Positions 8,351 through 17,443 of a DNA stretch of 64,000 bases are shown in pieces. Source of the DNA: Pseudomonas mosselii (GTDB lineage: Bacteria; Pseudomonadota; Gammaproteobacteria; Pseudomonadales; Pseudomonadaceae); NCBI RefSeq assembly GCF_003205295.1, contig NZ_QJRP01000009.1, positions 124,001-188,000 of the forward strand, written 5' to 3'. The position numbers and the translations under genes were made by a program. The notes under the pieces were generated by a model. It had not been told where the DNA came from. It searched no databases and saw only the letters and a program-made list of their open reading frames with translations. The number at the start of each line of letters is the position of its first letter. Position 1 is the stretch's first letter.

Positions 8351-9785
8351 CTCGCCACGTCGACCGTTGCTGCTGATCAATGTGGTCGGGTTGACGCCCG
8401 CGCTGCTCGGCGCGGCAACGCCGCACATCAACCGGTTGCAGCAATCGGCCAGGATGGCCAGCCTGCAACCGGTGTTTCCCGCTGTCACCTCCACTGTGCA
8501 GGCTTCGATACTCACCGGCCTGGCGCCGGCCGACCACGGCATCGTCGGCAACGGCTGGTATTTTCGCGACCAGGCCGAGGTGCGTTTCTGGCTGCAACCC
8601 AACGCCCTGATCCAGGGCGAGAAGGTCTGGCAGATGCTAAAGCGCGAGCTGCCGGGTTTTCGCTGCAGCCAGTTGTTCTGGTGGTACAACATGTATGCGG
8701 ATGTGGACGCCGCCATCACCCCGCGCCCGCACTATCCGGCCGATGGCCGCAAGCTTTTCGGGCTGTACTCGTCACCGGCAACCTTGCATGCGCGGATCGA
8801 GGCGCAGATCGGCGAGTTTCCGTTCCCGGCGTTCTGGGGGCCGGCCGCCGGCATTGCCTCCAGCCGCTGGATCGTCGATTGCGCCATCGCCGAGTTCCAG
8901 CTCGATCGCCCGGACCTGCAGCTGGTCTACCTGCCGCACCTGGACTACTGCCTGCAACGGCTGGGGCCGGATCATCCGTCGATCGCCGACGAGGTGCGGG
9001 CCATCGACCACGAGGTGGGGCGCCTGCTGCGCTTGGCCGAGGAGCAAGGCGCGGCGGTGATGCTGCTGTCCGAGTACGGCATCGAGGCGGTCAGCCAATC
9101 GGTGTCCATCAATCGCCTGCTGCGCGCCGAAGGCCTGCTGCAGGTGCGCCAGTCGCTGACCTGGGAGTTGCTCGATCCCGGTGCCAGCGATGCCTTCGCC
9201 GTCGTCGATCACCAGATCGCCCACATCTATGTGCGCCAGCCCGTGGACATCGCCAGGGTCAAGGCACTGTTGCAGCGCCAACCCGGCATCGAGCGGGTAC
9301 TGGACAAGACCGAGCAGCGGGCCTGGCAGCTGGACCATCCGCGCAGCGGCGAGCTGGTGGCGGTGGCCGCCGCCGGCCACTGGTTCGACTACCACTACTG
9401 GCTCGACGCCCGCAAGGCGCCGGATTTCGCCCGCACCGTAGACATCCATCGCAAGCCCGGCTACGACCCCCTGGAGCTGTTCATCGACCCTGCCATCCGC
9501 TTCCCCCGGTTGAAGGTGGCGCGCCGCCTGCTGCAGAAAAAGCTCGGCTTTCGCTACTACATGGACCTGATCCCGCTGGATACCACGCTGGTACGCGGCA
9601 GCCATGGCCGGCTGCCCGCCAGCGAGCGGGAAGGCCCGCTGCTCATCACCAATTGTGACCTGCCGTTGCCGCAGCGCCTTGCGGCCACGGCGGTGAAACA
9701 ACTGCTCCTGCAGCATTTCCTGGGGCACCCACACACCGACCTGGCCAATGCCAAGGAGCATACATGCGGCGAGCCATCTCAATAA
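8340..9785 (+). CDS. eboF: EboF, alkaline-phosphatase-superfamily protein with altered metal ligands
   Basis: The product is 481 residues. The ATG at 8340 has GGGAGG nine bases upstream; the ATG at 8334 is too close to it. The nucleotide pyrophosphatase fold is recognisable from INVVGLTP, TPHINRL, FPAVTST near 46-52 and GLAPADHGIVGN. Several positions that normally bind the two metals differ: V where the first Asp of iDGl stands, DYCLQRLGP for D..GH, and SEYGI for SDHGM; a late SHGR near 420 is kept. It may have a different metal site or be non-catalytic. It overlaps eboE by 11 bases and the next gene by 22. Confidence 0.8.
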   Translation: MPSDSPRRPLLLINVVGLTPALLGAATPHINRLQQSARMASLQPVFPAVTSTVQASILTGLAPADHGIVGNGWYFRDQAEVRFWLQPNALIQGEKVWQMLKRELPGFRCSQLFWWYNMYADVDAAITPRPHYPADGRKLFGLYSSPATLHARIEAQIGEFPFPAFWGPAAGIASSRWIVDCAIAEFQLDRPDLQLVYLPHLDYCLQRLGPDHPSIADEVRAIDHEVGRLLRLAEEQGAAVMLLSEYGIEAVSQSVSINRLLRAEGLLQVRQSLTWELLDPGASDAFAVVDHQIAHIYVRQPVDIARVKALLQRQPGIERVLDKTEQRAWQLDHPRSGELVAVAAAGHWFDYHYWLDARKAPDFARTVDIHRKPGYDPLELFIDPAIRFPRLKVARRLLQKKLGFRYYMDLIPLDTTLVRGSHGRLPASEREGPLLITNCDLPLPQRLAATAVKQLLLQHFLGHPHTDLANAKEHTCGEPSQ

Positions 9786-10906
9786 CCGTCCTCAGCGCAC
9801 TGGCCGGACTGGCCCAGGCCGAGGGCACCAACAGCTTCGATTGCAACCAGTTCATGCAGTTCGGCGGCAACGTCGACCAGGCCCGCCAGGCGTTCGCCCA
9901 GGGGCCTGAATCCATGAGCTGGAACTGGTTCGTCTGCCTGAACCAGCCGGTCGAGTCCAACAGTCCCAACCGGGTCTGGGAAACTCTCAAGCCCTCGGAT
10001 CAGGTCTACCTGAGCAATGGCGCCGCCCCGCTGCCCTGGGGCCAGAGCGAACCGGTGCCGGCTGCTGTGCTGCAGGCGGCCCAGGCCCAGGGCATGAACG
10101 TCAACCGCACCTTCCACAACCTCAACGCCGTCCAGCAGGTGGACGGCCTGATCCTCGAGATGGGTGGCGCGGTGCCGACCGCGCAACAGGGCCAGCCGGT
10201 ACGCTTCCAGCTGTTGATGGGCGAGGACACCTTCGACTACATCGTGCAGGAAAAGGTGTACAACGTGAACGGCCAGGCCGCCTTGACCGAGGACCTGAAG
10301 TTCCCCTCCACCGCCTGGGAGCTCAAGGCCGCCTGGCTGTGGATCGGTAACGACCCAAGCTACCAGCAGGTGCTGCAAGGCGATGGCTACTACATCGCCC
10401 AGGCCTACTACCAGCAGGACAACGGCCAGTACCAGGTCGGCTACGCCGCGCTCAGCGGCCTGCACGTGGTCAACAAGCTGAACCCGCAATGGGTCTGGAC
10501 CACCTTCGAGAATCGCAACAACGGCAAGTACACCGTGACCAACGCGATTCCGCCCACCCCGATGAGCAACAGCACCGGGCCAACACCGGCGGCGCAGACG
10601 GCCAACACGACCTTCCAGGCCATGTACCCGGATCTGGCGCAATACGAGCTGATCGGCACCCAGTCCGAGACCAATCCGACCCTGCTGGCCAACTCCCAGC
10701 TCGAGTCGGCCTTCCAGAGCCAGTCGTCCTGCTTCGCCTGCCACGGCACGGCGGCGTACTCCAAGACCAAGGGCTACTTCAATTTCGCCCAGAAGCAGCA
10801 GGACGGCATCGTCTACCCCACCGCCCCGGTGCCGGCGTCCGAATTCGCCGGGTACAACAAACTGGACTTTGTCTGGTCGCTGAAACGCGCCCAGTGGCAA
10901 CGCTAA
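9764..10906 (+). CDS. Exported protein with one c-type haem motif (paralogue A)
   Basis: The product is 380 residues. The start has AAGGAG six bases upstream and lies 22 bases inside eboF, so it is translationally tied to the ebo genes. Residues 1-19 (MRRAISITVLSALAGLAQA) are a Sec signal. A single CFACH haem-attachment motif lies at 323-327. The body shares an ordered series of motifs with the gene at 14304: W..F..LN.P, VW.T.K..D, GLHV..K...PQW.W.TFE, and SSC..CH. It is therefore probably a periplasmic monohaem protein. I do not recognise a named family, and the axial ligands and redox partner are unknown. Confidence 0.75.
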   Translation: MRRAISITVLSALAGLAQAEGTNSFDCNQFMQFGGNVDQARQAFAQGPESMSWNWFVCLNQPVESNSPNRVWETLKPSDQVYLSNGAAPLPWGQSEPVPAAVLQAAQAQGMNVNRTFHNLNAVQQVDGLILEMGGAVPTAQQGQPVRFQLLMGEDTFDYIVQEKVYNVNGQAALTEDLKFPSTAWELKAAWLWIGNDPSYQQVLQGDGYYIAQAYYQQDNGQYQVGYAALSGLHVVNKLNPQWVWTTFENRNNGKYTVTNAIPPTPMSNSTGPTPAAQTANTTFQAMYPDLAQYELIGTQSETNPTLLANSQLESAFQSQSSCFACHGTAAYSKTKGYFNFAQKQQDGIVYPTAPVPASEFAGYNKLDFVWSLKRAQWQR

Positions 10907-10916
10907 GGAGCAAGAC

Positions 10917-13304
10917 ATGAGCGTACTGAACTTTCCGCGCATCTACCTGGGCGGCCATATGTACTGGAGCCCGCCGACCGCCAACAACAACGACATGTTC
11001 CCGCTCTACGACGCCTCGAGGATGCGCCTGAACTGGCGCTTCCTCGACTACTACGGGATCAACCCGGCGAATGCCAGCAGCAAGCTGATGCCCTGGGTGA
11101 TCACCCCGCAGATTCTGCTCGAGGCCCCCAAGTACGTCACCCAGGTGCCGGGCAACGTCGCGCAGAACCCCAGTGTGATGATCCCCGGCGAGTGGAACCT
11201 GTTCGGCGACAACGCCTGCGGTACCGTCAACTACACGCCGGCAGATCCCGGCATCCCGGCGACAGCTTCCGTCATCACCGGCGGCGAGCTGCCCGGTGGG
11301 GGTTACGTCAGCCAGGACCCGCTGATCAACCAGACCTACAACCTGCTCGGCAACCCGTTCGGCAGCGACGCCCCCACCCCGGCGCGCTTCGTTGACGTCA
11401 GCCCCTGGCAGAACACCTTCACGGCGCTGTATTTCGACCGGCTGGTGCTCGGCGACGCCCAGTGCGGCCTGACCCTCAAGCGCCAGCACCGTATGCTCGA
11501 CCGCTTCCTGAACTTCAACTGGGCTGGCCTTGGTGGCCTGATCTACGTGACCACCACCTGGCAGACCTGCTTCCCGAAAGAGAACCTGAGCTGGGCGCTG
11601 GGCAACTCGCAACTGCTGCAGAACCTGCAGCAACAGATGGAACAGCAGAACGCCAAAGGCTTGATGTTCCGCTTCTCCACCTACCTGACCTGCTACGACA
11701 AGAACGGCGTCTTCAACGACCAGCCGCCCATCACTACCCACTCCACCGACCCGACGGTCCTGGCCAACGTGCAGGCGATGTACCAGAAAGGCCTGGACAA
11801 TGTCGGCAGCATCTTCTTCAACCCGGCCTACAGCCGCACCGCCGGCACCCTGGGCCTGTGGTTCGACGACGAGTTTCCCACCGCGCCGGCCGGGCGACGG
11901 CTGGTCGCTTGCAATCCGGTACAGTTGCAGAAGGACGGCGTGGACTTCAAGCCCATGACATTGGGCGTGATCTCGGCGCAGGTGCATGACGACACCCTGT
12001 CGCTGGACTTGCTCAACGGGTTCCCCAGCTATGCGCTCGACGCAAAAGCCAAGATTCCGGTGGCGGCGAAGTTCGACGCCGGCAGCTACCAGCTGGGGAT
12101 ACGCCAGGGCGAGCAGTTCACGCCACTGGCCAGTTTCGGCTATGACGACTACCAGCAGGCGGCCTTCGACAAACGCTCAGGGATCCTCGACCTGCCGTTG
12201 AGCGCCGAAGCGCAGAAACAGCTGCAAAGCGGATCGCTGGAGCTGCAACAGCAAGGCGCAACGCCCGTGCAGGCAGCGACCCAGCAGATGTGGACCGCCG
12301 AAGTGGTCGAGAGCGCCAGCTTCATCGACGTCGGCGACAGCAAGACCTTGCAGATCATGGTGCAGTACGATGGCCTGCCCGCGCCGGCCGGCACCGTGCT
12401 GACGGTGGCCGAGTACAACAACGCCTACATGATGTGCACCACCGACTACTACCTGGCGTTCAGCAACCAGGCCGACTTCACGCTGTTTCTCGAAGATCCG
12501 GACAACCCCGCCAACAACACCCCCAACCTGCCGCAGTTCGTCGGTACCCCTTCACTCACCCGCCAGCTGAGCGAAGGCACGGGGCGGCGGCTCACGGCGA
12601 TCCATCCCGCCAACTCGGCCACCGGCATGAAAGCGGTGAGCTACCAGCAGTACCTGCCGACGCCTGGTTCGGTGGCCCTGAGCCCCAGCCTGGCGTTCGC
12701 CAACCCCATCCAGGGCCAGGGTACGCTGCAGGATGCGCCGAAGGGCAACGTGCAGTACAGCACCACGCAGATCACCACCGACGCCAACGGTGTCGCCCTG
12801 CTGACCGTCAAGGCCGTGGCACCGGGCTTCCCGACCTTGCGCTTCTTCGTCCATGAGGGCGGGCAGCCACCGCAGGTTCCGTTCAGCTTCAAGTTGCTGC
12901 AGACCTATACCGACTTCCTGGCACCGCTGCGCGTGCTGCCGCAGGAACCGGACATGCAGCAGGCGTTCGTCGATGCCTGGAACCAGGTCTACCAGCAGCA
13001 GGACGCCGGCCAGCTGATCTGGCAGCGCTTCATCTACCCGTTCATCCTGCAACCGTTCTTCTACATGTACCCGATCATGAACAAGTACATGCCGCTGAAC
13101 TCGCTGGCACGCATAGAAGGGGCCGTGGACCAGCTCATCGTGCTGATCAGCAAGCAGTACCAGGAGGAAAGCACCCTGGCGATGCCCATCACCCGGGACA
13201 TGCCGCAAAGCCGCCGGGCGGTGCTGGAGCTCTGGGCGCAGTCCCTGGTGAAACGCAACTACCCACCGATCCCGCTGAGCATGAGCGACTACCCGCAGGG
13301 TTGA
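10917..13304 (+). CDS. Large leaderless protein resembling the N-terminal half of VioB (paralogue A)
   Basis: The product is 795 residues with AAGGAG before its ATG and no signal peptide. The N-terminus MSVLNFPRIYLGG is like the MSILDFPRIHFRG start I recall for VioB of violacein synthesis. Later landmarks also match: LGLWFDDE...PAGRRL, SGILDLPLS, and near the end a YPIMNKYMPLN segment followed by an MPITRDM motif. The ferritin-like catalytic domain that follows in VioB is absent. Residues roughly 540-670 look like an inserted beta-rich segment compared with the 603-residue paralogue at 15600. It follows the haem protein by 10 bases. Function unknown; homology to VioB is from memory. Confidence 0.75.
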   Translation: MSVLNFPRIYLGGHMYWSPPTANNNDMFPLYDASRMRLNWRFLDYYGINPANASSKLMPWVITPQILLEAPKYVTQVPGNVAQNPSVMIPGEWNLFGDNACGTVNYTPADPGIPATASVITGGELPGGGYVSQDPLINQTYNLLGNPFGSDAPTPARFVDVSPWQNTFTALYFDRLVLGDAQCGLTLKRQHRMLDRFLNFNWAGLGGLIYVTTTWQTCFPKENLSWALGNSQLLQNLQQQMEQQNAKGLMFRFSTYLTCYDKNGVFNDQPPITTHSTDPTVLANVQAMYQKGLDNVGSIFFNPAYSRTAGTLGLWFDDEFPTAPAGRRLVACNPVQLQKDGVDFKPMTLGVISAQVHDDTLSLDLLNGFPSYALDAKAKIPVAAKFDAGSYQLGIRQGEQFTPLASFGYDDYQQAAFDKRSGILDLPLSAEAQKQLQSGSLELQQQGATPVQAATQQMWTAEVVESASFIDVGDSKTLQIMVQYDGLPAPAGTVLTVAEYNNAYMMCTTDYYLAFSNQADFTLFLEDPDNPANNTPNLPQFVGTPSLTRQLSEGTGRRLTAIHPANSATGMKAVSYQQYLPTPGSVALSPSLAFANPIQGQGTLQDAPKGNVQYSTTQITTDANGVALLTVKAVAPGFPTLRFFVHEGGQPPQVPFSFKLLQTYTDFLAPLRVLPQEPDMQQAFVDAWNQVYQQQDAGQLIWQRFIYPFILQPFFYMYPIMNKYMPLNSLARIEGAVDQLIVLISKQYQEESTLAMPITRDMPQSRRAVLELWAQSLVKRNYPPIPLSMSDYPQG

Positions 13305-13315
13305 CCGCAAGGACC

Positions 13316-13341
13316 GCCGGGTGACGAGACTGTCACCCGGC
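13316..13341. terminator. Perfect 10-bp stem-loop between two operon modules
   Basis: GCCGGGTGAC (13316-13325) pairs fully with GTCACCCGGC (13332-13341) across a 6-base loop. It sits right after the 795-residue gene and 20 bases before the next start codon, with no T-tract. It may be an attenuator, an mRNA-end stabiliser or a weak terminator inside the operon. Confidence 0.5.
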
Positions 13342-13361
13342 ACACTTCACAGGAGTGTCCA

Positions 13362-14285
13362 ATGAACAAGCGCATCCTCGACCGACTGTTGCTGCTGATC
13401 CTGCTGTTGTGCCCCTCACTCTACGCCCAGGCGGACGACAGCGCCGTCTACTTCACCATGGGGGTGCACAACACCCTGGGATGCGATGCAAGCAACGGCA
13501 ACTGCATCGCCGAACGCGCGGCGAGCGACCCGTCCGACCCGTTCTTTCCGGCGTACTGGATCAGCGACTGGACCATGTACCGGGTGATGCGCAACTACCA
13601 GAAGAACCCGCCGCCCTACAGCAACCCGCCCGCCACCCTGAGCCCGGCGGACTACACCGTCTCCCGCGGCACCAGCTACTACGACACCACCTACATTCCG
13701 CCGGACGGTGACGGCTTCGGCGCCATGATGGAGCACTACGAGAAGTACTGCCTGCCGATCTTCCCGATCCGCAACAACAACTACACCTGCTCGTTCGTCT
13801 CGCTGGGCAACAAGGCGTACTTCCTGACCTACCCGCAGGACCGCCCCAAGGACATGCCGGCCTGCTGCCTGTTCTCGCCGATGAACCATCCGCCGCGCCA
13901 GGACTTCATCAAGCACCTGCCCTACAGCGCCACGCGCAGCCAGCACCTGGACGCCAGCGTGCAGGCCTACGCCCTGGACCTCGACTCACCCCAGGGGCCG
14001 ATCCTGTTCGGTTATGCCTTCTACCGCAAAGCCTCGGGGCAACCGCCCTACCGGCAGCCGCAGTCGTTCTACTTTTCCGGAGACGCCAGCGTCGCCAATG
14101 CGCCGATCGTCAGCCAGAACTACACCGGCTTTCGCATGGTCAAGCCCGACCCGGCCCAGACCTGGGCACGGGTCGCCGCCATGTGCCCGGCCAACCCGCC
14201 GCCCTGCCAGCTGTTCGAGCCGCCGGCCGCGCAGAGCAACGGCCACAAGGCGCAATGGAACCAGCTGATGCAACGTAAACCTTGA
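13362..14285 (+). CDS. Exported cysteine-rich protein of unknown family
   Basis: The product is 307 residues. CAGGAG precedes the ATG. Residues 1-25 (MNKRILDRLLLLILLLCPSLYAQA) are a signal peptide. The mature part carries eight cysteines (around GCDASNGNC, EKYCLP, YTCSF, PACCLF, AAMCPAN, PPCQLF), an even number that could form four disulphides in the periplasm. It is rich in Tyr, Pro and Asn. It has no CXXCH and no membrane segment after the leader. It lies between the two haem-protein/VioB-N-like modules and 18 bases before the second one. I recognise no family. Confidence 0.7.
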   Translation: MNKRILDRLLLLILLLCPSLYAQADDSAVYFTMGVHNTLGCDASNGNCIAERAASDPSDPFFPAYWISDWTMYRVMRNYQKNPPPYSNPPATLSPADYTVSRGTSYYDTTYIPPDGDGFGAMMEHYEKYCLPIFPIRNNNYTCSFVSLGNKAYFLTYPQDRPKDMPACCLFSPMNHPPRQDFIKHLPYSATRSQHLDASVQAYALDLDSPQGPILFGYAFYRKASGQPPYRQPQSFYFSGDASVANAPIVSQNYTGFRMVKPDPAQTWARVAAMCPANPPPCQLFEPPAAQSNGHKAQWNQLMQRKP

Positions 14286-14303
14286 GCCATGCGAGGGATC
14301 GCC

Positions 14304-15596
14304 ATGAAACCGATGATGCGTTTTTCCGTGCTGCTGCTGGGCCTGGCCTGCCTGCCGACGCTGGCCAGGGAACAGACCCTGCCATCACCCTTGGCCATCC
14401 AGCTCAACTGCCAGCCTCCTGCCAATGCGCCGGCCCCCATGGCCGGCCAGGCGCAGTTCGACCAGTACAGCTGGCAGCTGTTCATTGCCCTGAACTGGCC
14501 TGCCCAGGACCGCCGACGCGGCAATCCGGACTGCACCCGGCAACCCGGGGACGCCGGCTACACCGTCTGGCAGACCTACAAGACCGTCGATGAGATCTTC
14601 CTGCCGGGCGGCGCTGATCCAGGCCCCTGGAACAGCCCGCTGGGCCCCAGGAGCCTGGGCATCATCAACATCGCCGCGCTGAAGAACAGCTCGCTGGTCA
14701 ACGCCATCGACCAGGCCGTCGGCGGCTGGCTGATCGACCAGGCCGGCAACCCGACCTACTACGACATCTCGGCCAACGAGGCGTCCTACAACTACATCGT
14801 CGGCAACCGCTTCTATAACGCCGATATCGTCTCCCGGGCGCGCAACATCCAGTTCCCCTACGGGGTCATCGAGATCAAGTCGAGCTGGCGCATTCTCGGG
14901 CCGCGGGACAACGCCAGCCGCTACCTGACCATGCTGGCGCGGGTCGCCACGTTCGACGACCAGGGCCGGCGCAACGGAGTTACCGAAGCCTTCCTGGGAC
15001 TGGTGGGCCTGCATGTGATCACCAAGGCCAACGGTTATCCGCAATGGATCTGGTCGACCTTCGAGCAGGTCGACAACGTGGCGCCCAAGGCGCTGGTGAA
15101 CGGCCAGTGGGTCGACCAGCCGGTCCCTGGCACTGCCTACTCCTACTTCAACTCCGCCGCGCCCGCCGCCAGCCTCAACCAGTCGCCTTGCAACTGGCAG
15201 ACCCAGGGCGCGCAACTGGTCTGCGTGCCCCGGCCCGGCACCACCTTCAAGACCCCGAACCCGCTGAACCGGGTCACCCCGATCGCCGACGTCACCCAGC
15301 AGGTCAACGCCAGCTACCGCGCCGCCCCGGGCCTGCAACGCAGCGTGCTGAAGTACTACCAGCTGATCACCACCCAGCGTCCGCTGATGCCCGACAACCC
15401 CGGCAACCCGCTGGGCCAGCCGACACCCGCGTTGTCGGCCAACGTCACCATGGAAAGCTACATCCAGCCCAATAGCAGCTGCATGAACTGCCATTCCATG
15501 GCGACGCCGGTCAAGAGCCCCTACAAGTCCGACTACTCCTACCTGTTCAAATTCGCCCATTCGCCCCTGGGCAAACCCATCAAGGACGAGGATTGA
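14304..15596 (+). CDS. Exported protein with one c-type haem motif (paralogue B)
   Basis: The product is 430 residues from the ATG at 14304, which has GAGGGA just upstream; the ATG at 14289 lacks one. Residues 1-21 (MKPMMRFSVLLLGLACLPTLA) are a signal peptide. CMNCH at 393-397 is the haem motif. Landmarks shared with the 9764 product are YSWQLFIALNWPA, VWQTYKTVDEIFLPGGA, YNYIV..RFYN, and GLHVIT...PQWIWSTFE. It is therefore a diverged duplicate, with a longer Pro/Asn-rich segment before the haem. It is followed after 3 bases by its own VioB-N-like partner. Confidence 0.75.
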   Translation: MKPMMRFSVLLLGLACLPTLAREQTLPSPLAIQLNCQPPANAPAPMAGQAQFDQYSWQLFIALNWPAQDRRRGNPDCTRQPGDAGYTVWQTYKTVDEIFLPGGADPGPWNSPLGPRSLGIINIAALKNSSLVNAIDQAVGGWLIDQAGNPTYYDISANEASYNYIVGNRFYNADIVSRARNIQFPYGVIEIKSSWRILGPRDNASRYLTMLARVATFDDQGRRNGVTEAFLGLVGLHVITKANGYPQWIWSTFEQVDNVAPKALVNGQWVDQPVPGTAYSYFNSAAPAASLNQSPCNWQTQGAQLVCVPRPGTTFKTPNPLNRVTPIADVTQQVNASYRAAPGLQRSVLKYYQLITTQRPLMPDNPGNPLGQPTPALSANVTMESYIQPNSSCMNCHSMATPVKSPYKSDYSYLFKFAHSPLGKPIKDED

Positions 15597-15599
15597 ACC

Positions 15600-17411
15600 A
15601 TGAGCATCCTGAATGGCCCGCGCCTGAACTTCTGGGGTGGCATCCGCACCGATGTCAGCCTGCCGAACAACTCGCCCACCATTCCCTACCAGGACAACGA
15701 TGAGTGGCCGATCTTCGACCTGACCACCTCGACCCTGGCCCCGGGCGCCCAGTCCTTCACCGACGACCAGTTGAACGCCATGCTCAATGCGCCGACGGGC
15801 GACTACTACACCGCCGGTGGCTGGAACCACTACGGGCAGCATGTCGTCGACCTGCAGAACGCCGTGATCAGCTCCCAGGGCAGCCCGGGCAATGTCGGCA
15901 CCACGGGCGACCTGGTGGGGCAACCGGTCTACCTGCTCGGCTCGGTGGACCCGGTGACCGGGCAGGCACCGGTATCCGGGCCGATGATGGTGGACCTGGA
16001 CCCGACCTCGACCACCACCACGCAGATCTTCGTCGGCGGCCTGCAGATCGGCGCCAGCAGCAATATCCAGCTGCTGATCCACGGCAACACCGTCTGCAGC
16101 AGCCTGGATGTAAAGAAGCGCGTGCTGCTGCCCACGTCCATGGATGCGCCAGGCTCGTTCCGCCTGAGCGGCACCTTCCAGCTGACCTTCCCGCTCAGCA
16201 GCATCGTCAGCTGGAACCGCAACAGCCCCGGCCTGCGCGCGATCATCCAGGCGCCCGGGGCGACCGGGATCGTCCTGCGTTTCGTGATGTTCGAGATGTG
16301 TCCGGCCATGACCACCGCGCAACTGGACGCCGACTACGCCGCAGGTCGCTACACCCCCAACCCGAGCATCGGTCGGGTCATCGGCACCCTGGCCCCGGCC
16401 TTCGCCAACGAGCCGCTGAACTGCCAGCCCGGCCGCCAGCTGGTCAACCAGAGTACCGGCAGTACGGCCTATGCCGAGCTGGGCAGCAACGGCATGCTGA
16501 GCATCGACATGGTCAACCTGATTCCGAAGCAGACCTTCAGGGCCGTGCGCGACGACATCACCAGCCCCATCGGGCCCAACGCCAACTACGGGCCGGTCAC
16601 CCTCACCGCCGGTGCGGTTCCCCTGGCCACCCTCGACCCGAACAGCAATCCGCTGTTCAACTACTACGTGTATGGCGGCATCGTCGACCTGCCGCTCAAC
16701 CCCAGCCAGCAGCAGGCGGCGAAATCCTCGGTCCTGCACGTCGACGCACCCGGCGCGGTCGCCGGCACCCTGTTGCACGCATGCGAGTCGGTCTACCGGG
16801 TCTACGCCGACCAGCGCAACGTCTATACCGAGGACTACCCCGACGGCCTGTCGATCACCCTGCAGGTCCGTTACCTGGGCGGCCCGGTGACCACGCCCTG
16901 CAAGATCAACCTGGGCACCGCGCCCTCGGGCCCGTCATACGGTTCGCCGGAGTACTGGGACTTCCTCGATGTTCCCGACTCGCTGCCCGTCAACCCCGGC
17001 CAGCTTGCCGTCAGCGTGCCCGTCAAGGTCAGGCCCGGCACAGCCGGGCAGGCCGGCTTCGTCGCCCTGAGCTACAGCGTCAACGGCCTGGCCGCCGGCA
17101 GCTATTTCACCAACTTGCGCAAGTTCGCCCAGACCGACTTCGGCATCCCCCGGGGCAGCCGTGTCACCTGGCAGCAGGTGTACCCGAACGTGCTGCGTTT
17201 TCACTACCTGGCCTTCCCCGCCATGTCCCGCTACGTCCCGCTGAACCAGCCCGACGCGATCATGGCCGCCAAGGCGCCGATCCTCGCCCGCACCGCGGAT
17301 GCCTACAAGAACACCACGCTGTTCATGCCGGTGGTGCGCTCGATGTCGCCCAGCCAGCGTGCGCTGTTGCGCGCCTACCTCACCGGCGAGCCCTGGCAGC
17401 CGCCACAGTAG
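15600..17411 (+). CDS. Leaderless protein resembling the N-terminal half of VioB (paralogue B)
   Basis: The product is 603 residues, ATG with GAGG upstream, no signal peptide. It parallels the 795-residue protein: MSILNGPRLNFWGGIR start, IGTLAP...PGRQLVN, LSIDMVNLIP, YGGIVDLPLN, and a C-terminal block YPNVLRFHYLAFPAM..YVPLN followed by LFMPVVRSMSPSQR. VioB as I recall it has the same order (GIVDLPL; a paired YP..S/PLN segment; YMPSTRELS). It lacks the internal segment of paralogue A and any ferritin-like domain. Its haem-protein partner ends 3 bases upstream. Function unknown. Confidence 0.75.
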   Translation: MSILNGPRLNFWGGIRTDVSLPNNSPTIPYQDNDEWPIFDLTTSTLAPGAQSFTDDQLNAMLNAPTGDYYTAGGWNHYGQHVVDLQNAVISSQGSPGNVGTTGDLVGQPVYLLGSVDPVTGQAPVSGPMMVDLDPTSTTTTQIFVGGLQIGASSNIQLLIHGNTVCSSLDVKKRVLLPTSMDAPGSFRLSGTFQLTFPLSSIVSWNRNSPGLRAIIQAPGATGIVLRFVMFEMCPAMTTAQLDADYAAGRYTPNPSIGRVIGTLAPAFANEPLNCQPGRQLVNQSTGSTAYAELGSNGMLSIDMVNLIPKQTFRAVRDDITSPIGPNANYGPVTLTAGAVPLATLDPNSNPLFNYYVYGGIVDLPLNPSQQQAAKSSVLHVDAPGAVAGTLLHACESVYRVYADQRNVYTEDYPDGLSITLQVRYLGGPVTTPCKINLGTAPSGPSYGSPEYWDFLDVPDSLPVNPGQLAVSVPVKVRPGTAGQAGFVALSYSVNGLAAGSYFTNLRKFAQTDFGIPRGSRVTWQQVYPNVLRFHYLAFPAMSRYVPLNQPDAIMAAKAPILARTADAYKNTTLFMPVVRSMSPSQRALLRAYLTGEPWQPPQ

Positions 17412-17443
17412 CTGCGCCGATCCCCTTTCCACGGAGAGTCCCC

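Noticed and set aside
14385..16778. Very long antisense open frame (about 797 codons) opposite the haem-protein and VioB-N-like genes
   Set aside because: Typical of antisense frames in GC-rich codon-biased DNA; the sense genes have leaders, ribosome sites and paralogues, the antisense frame has none.
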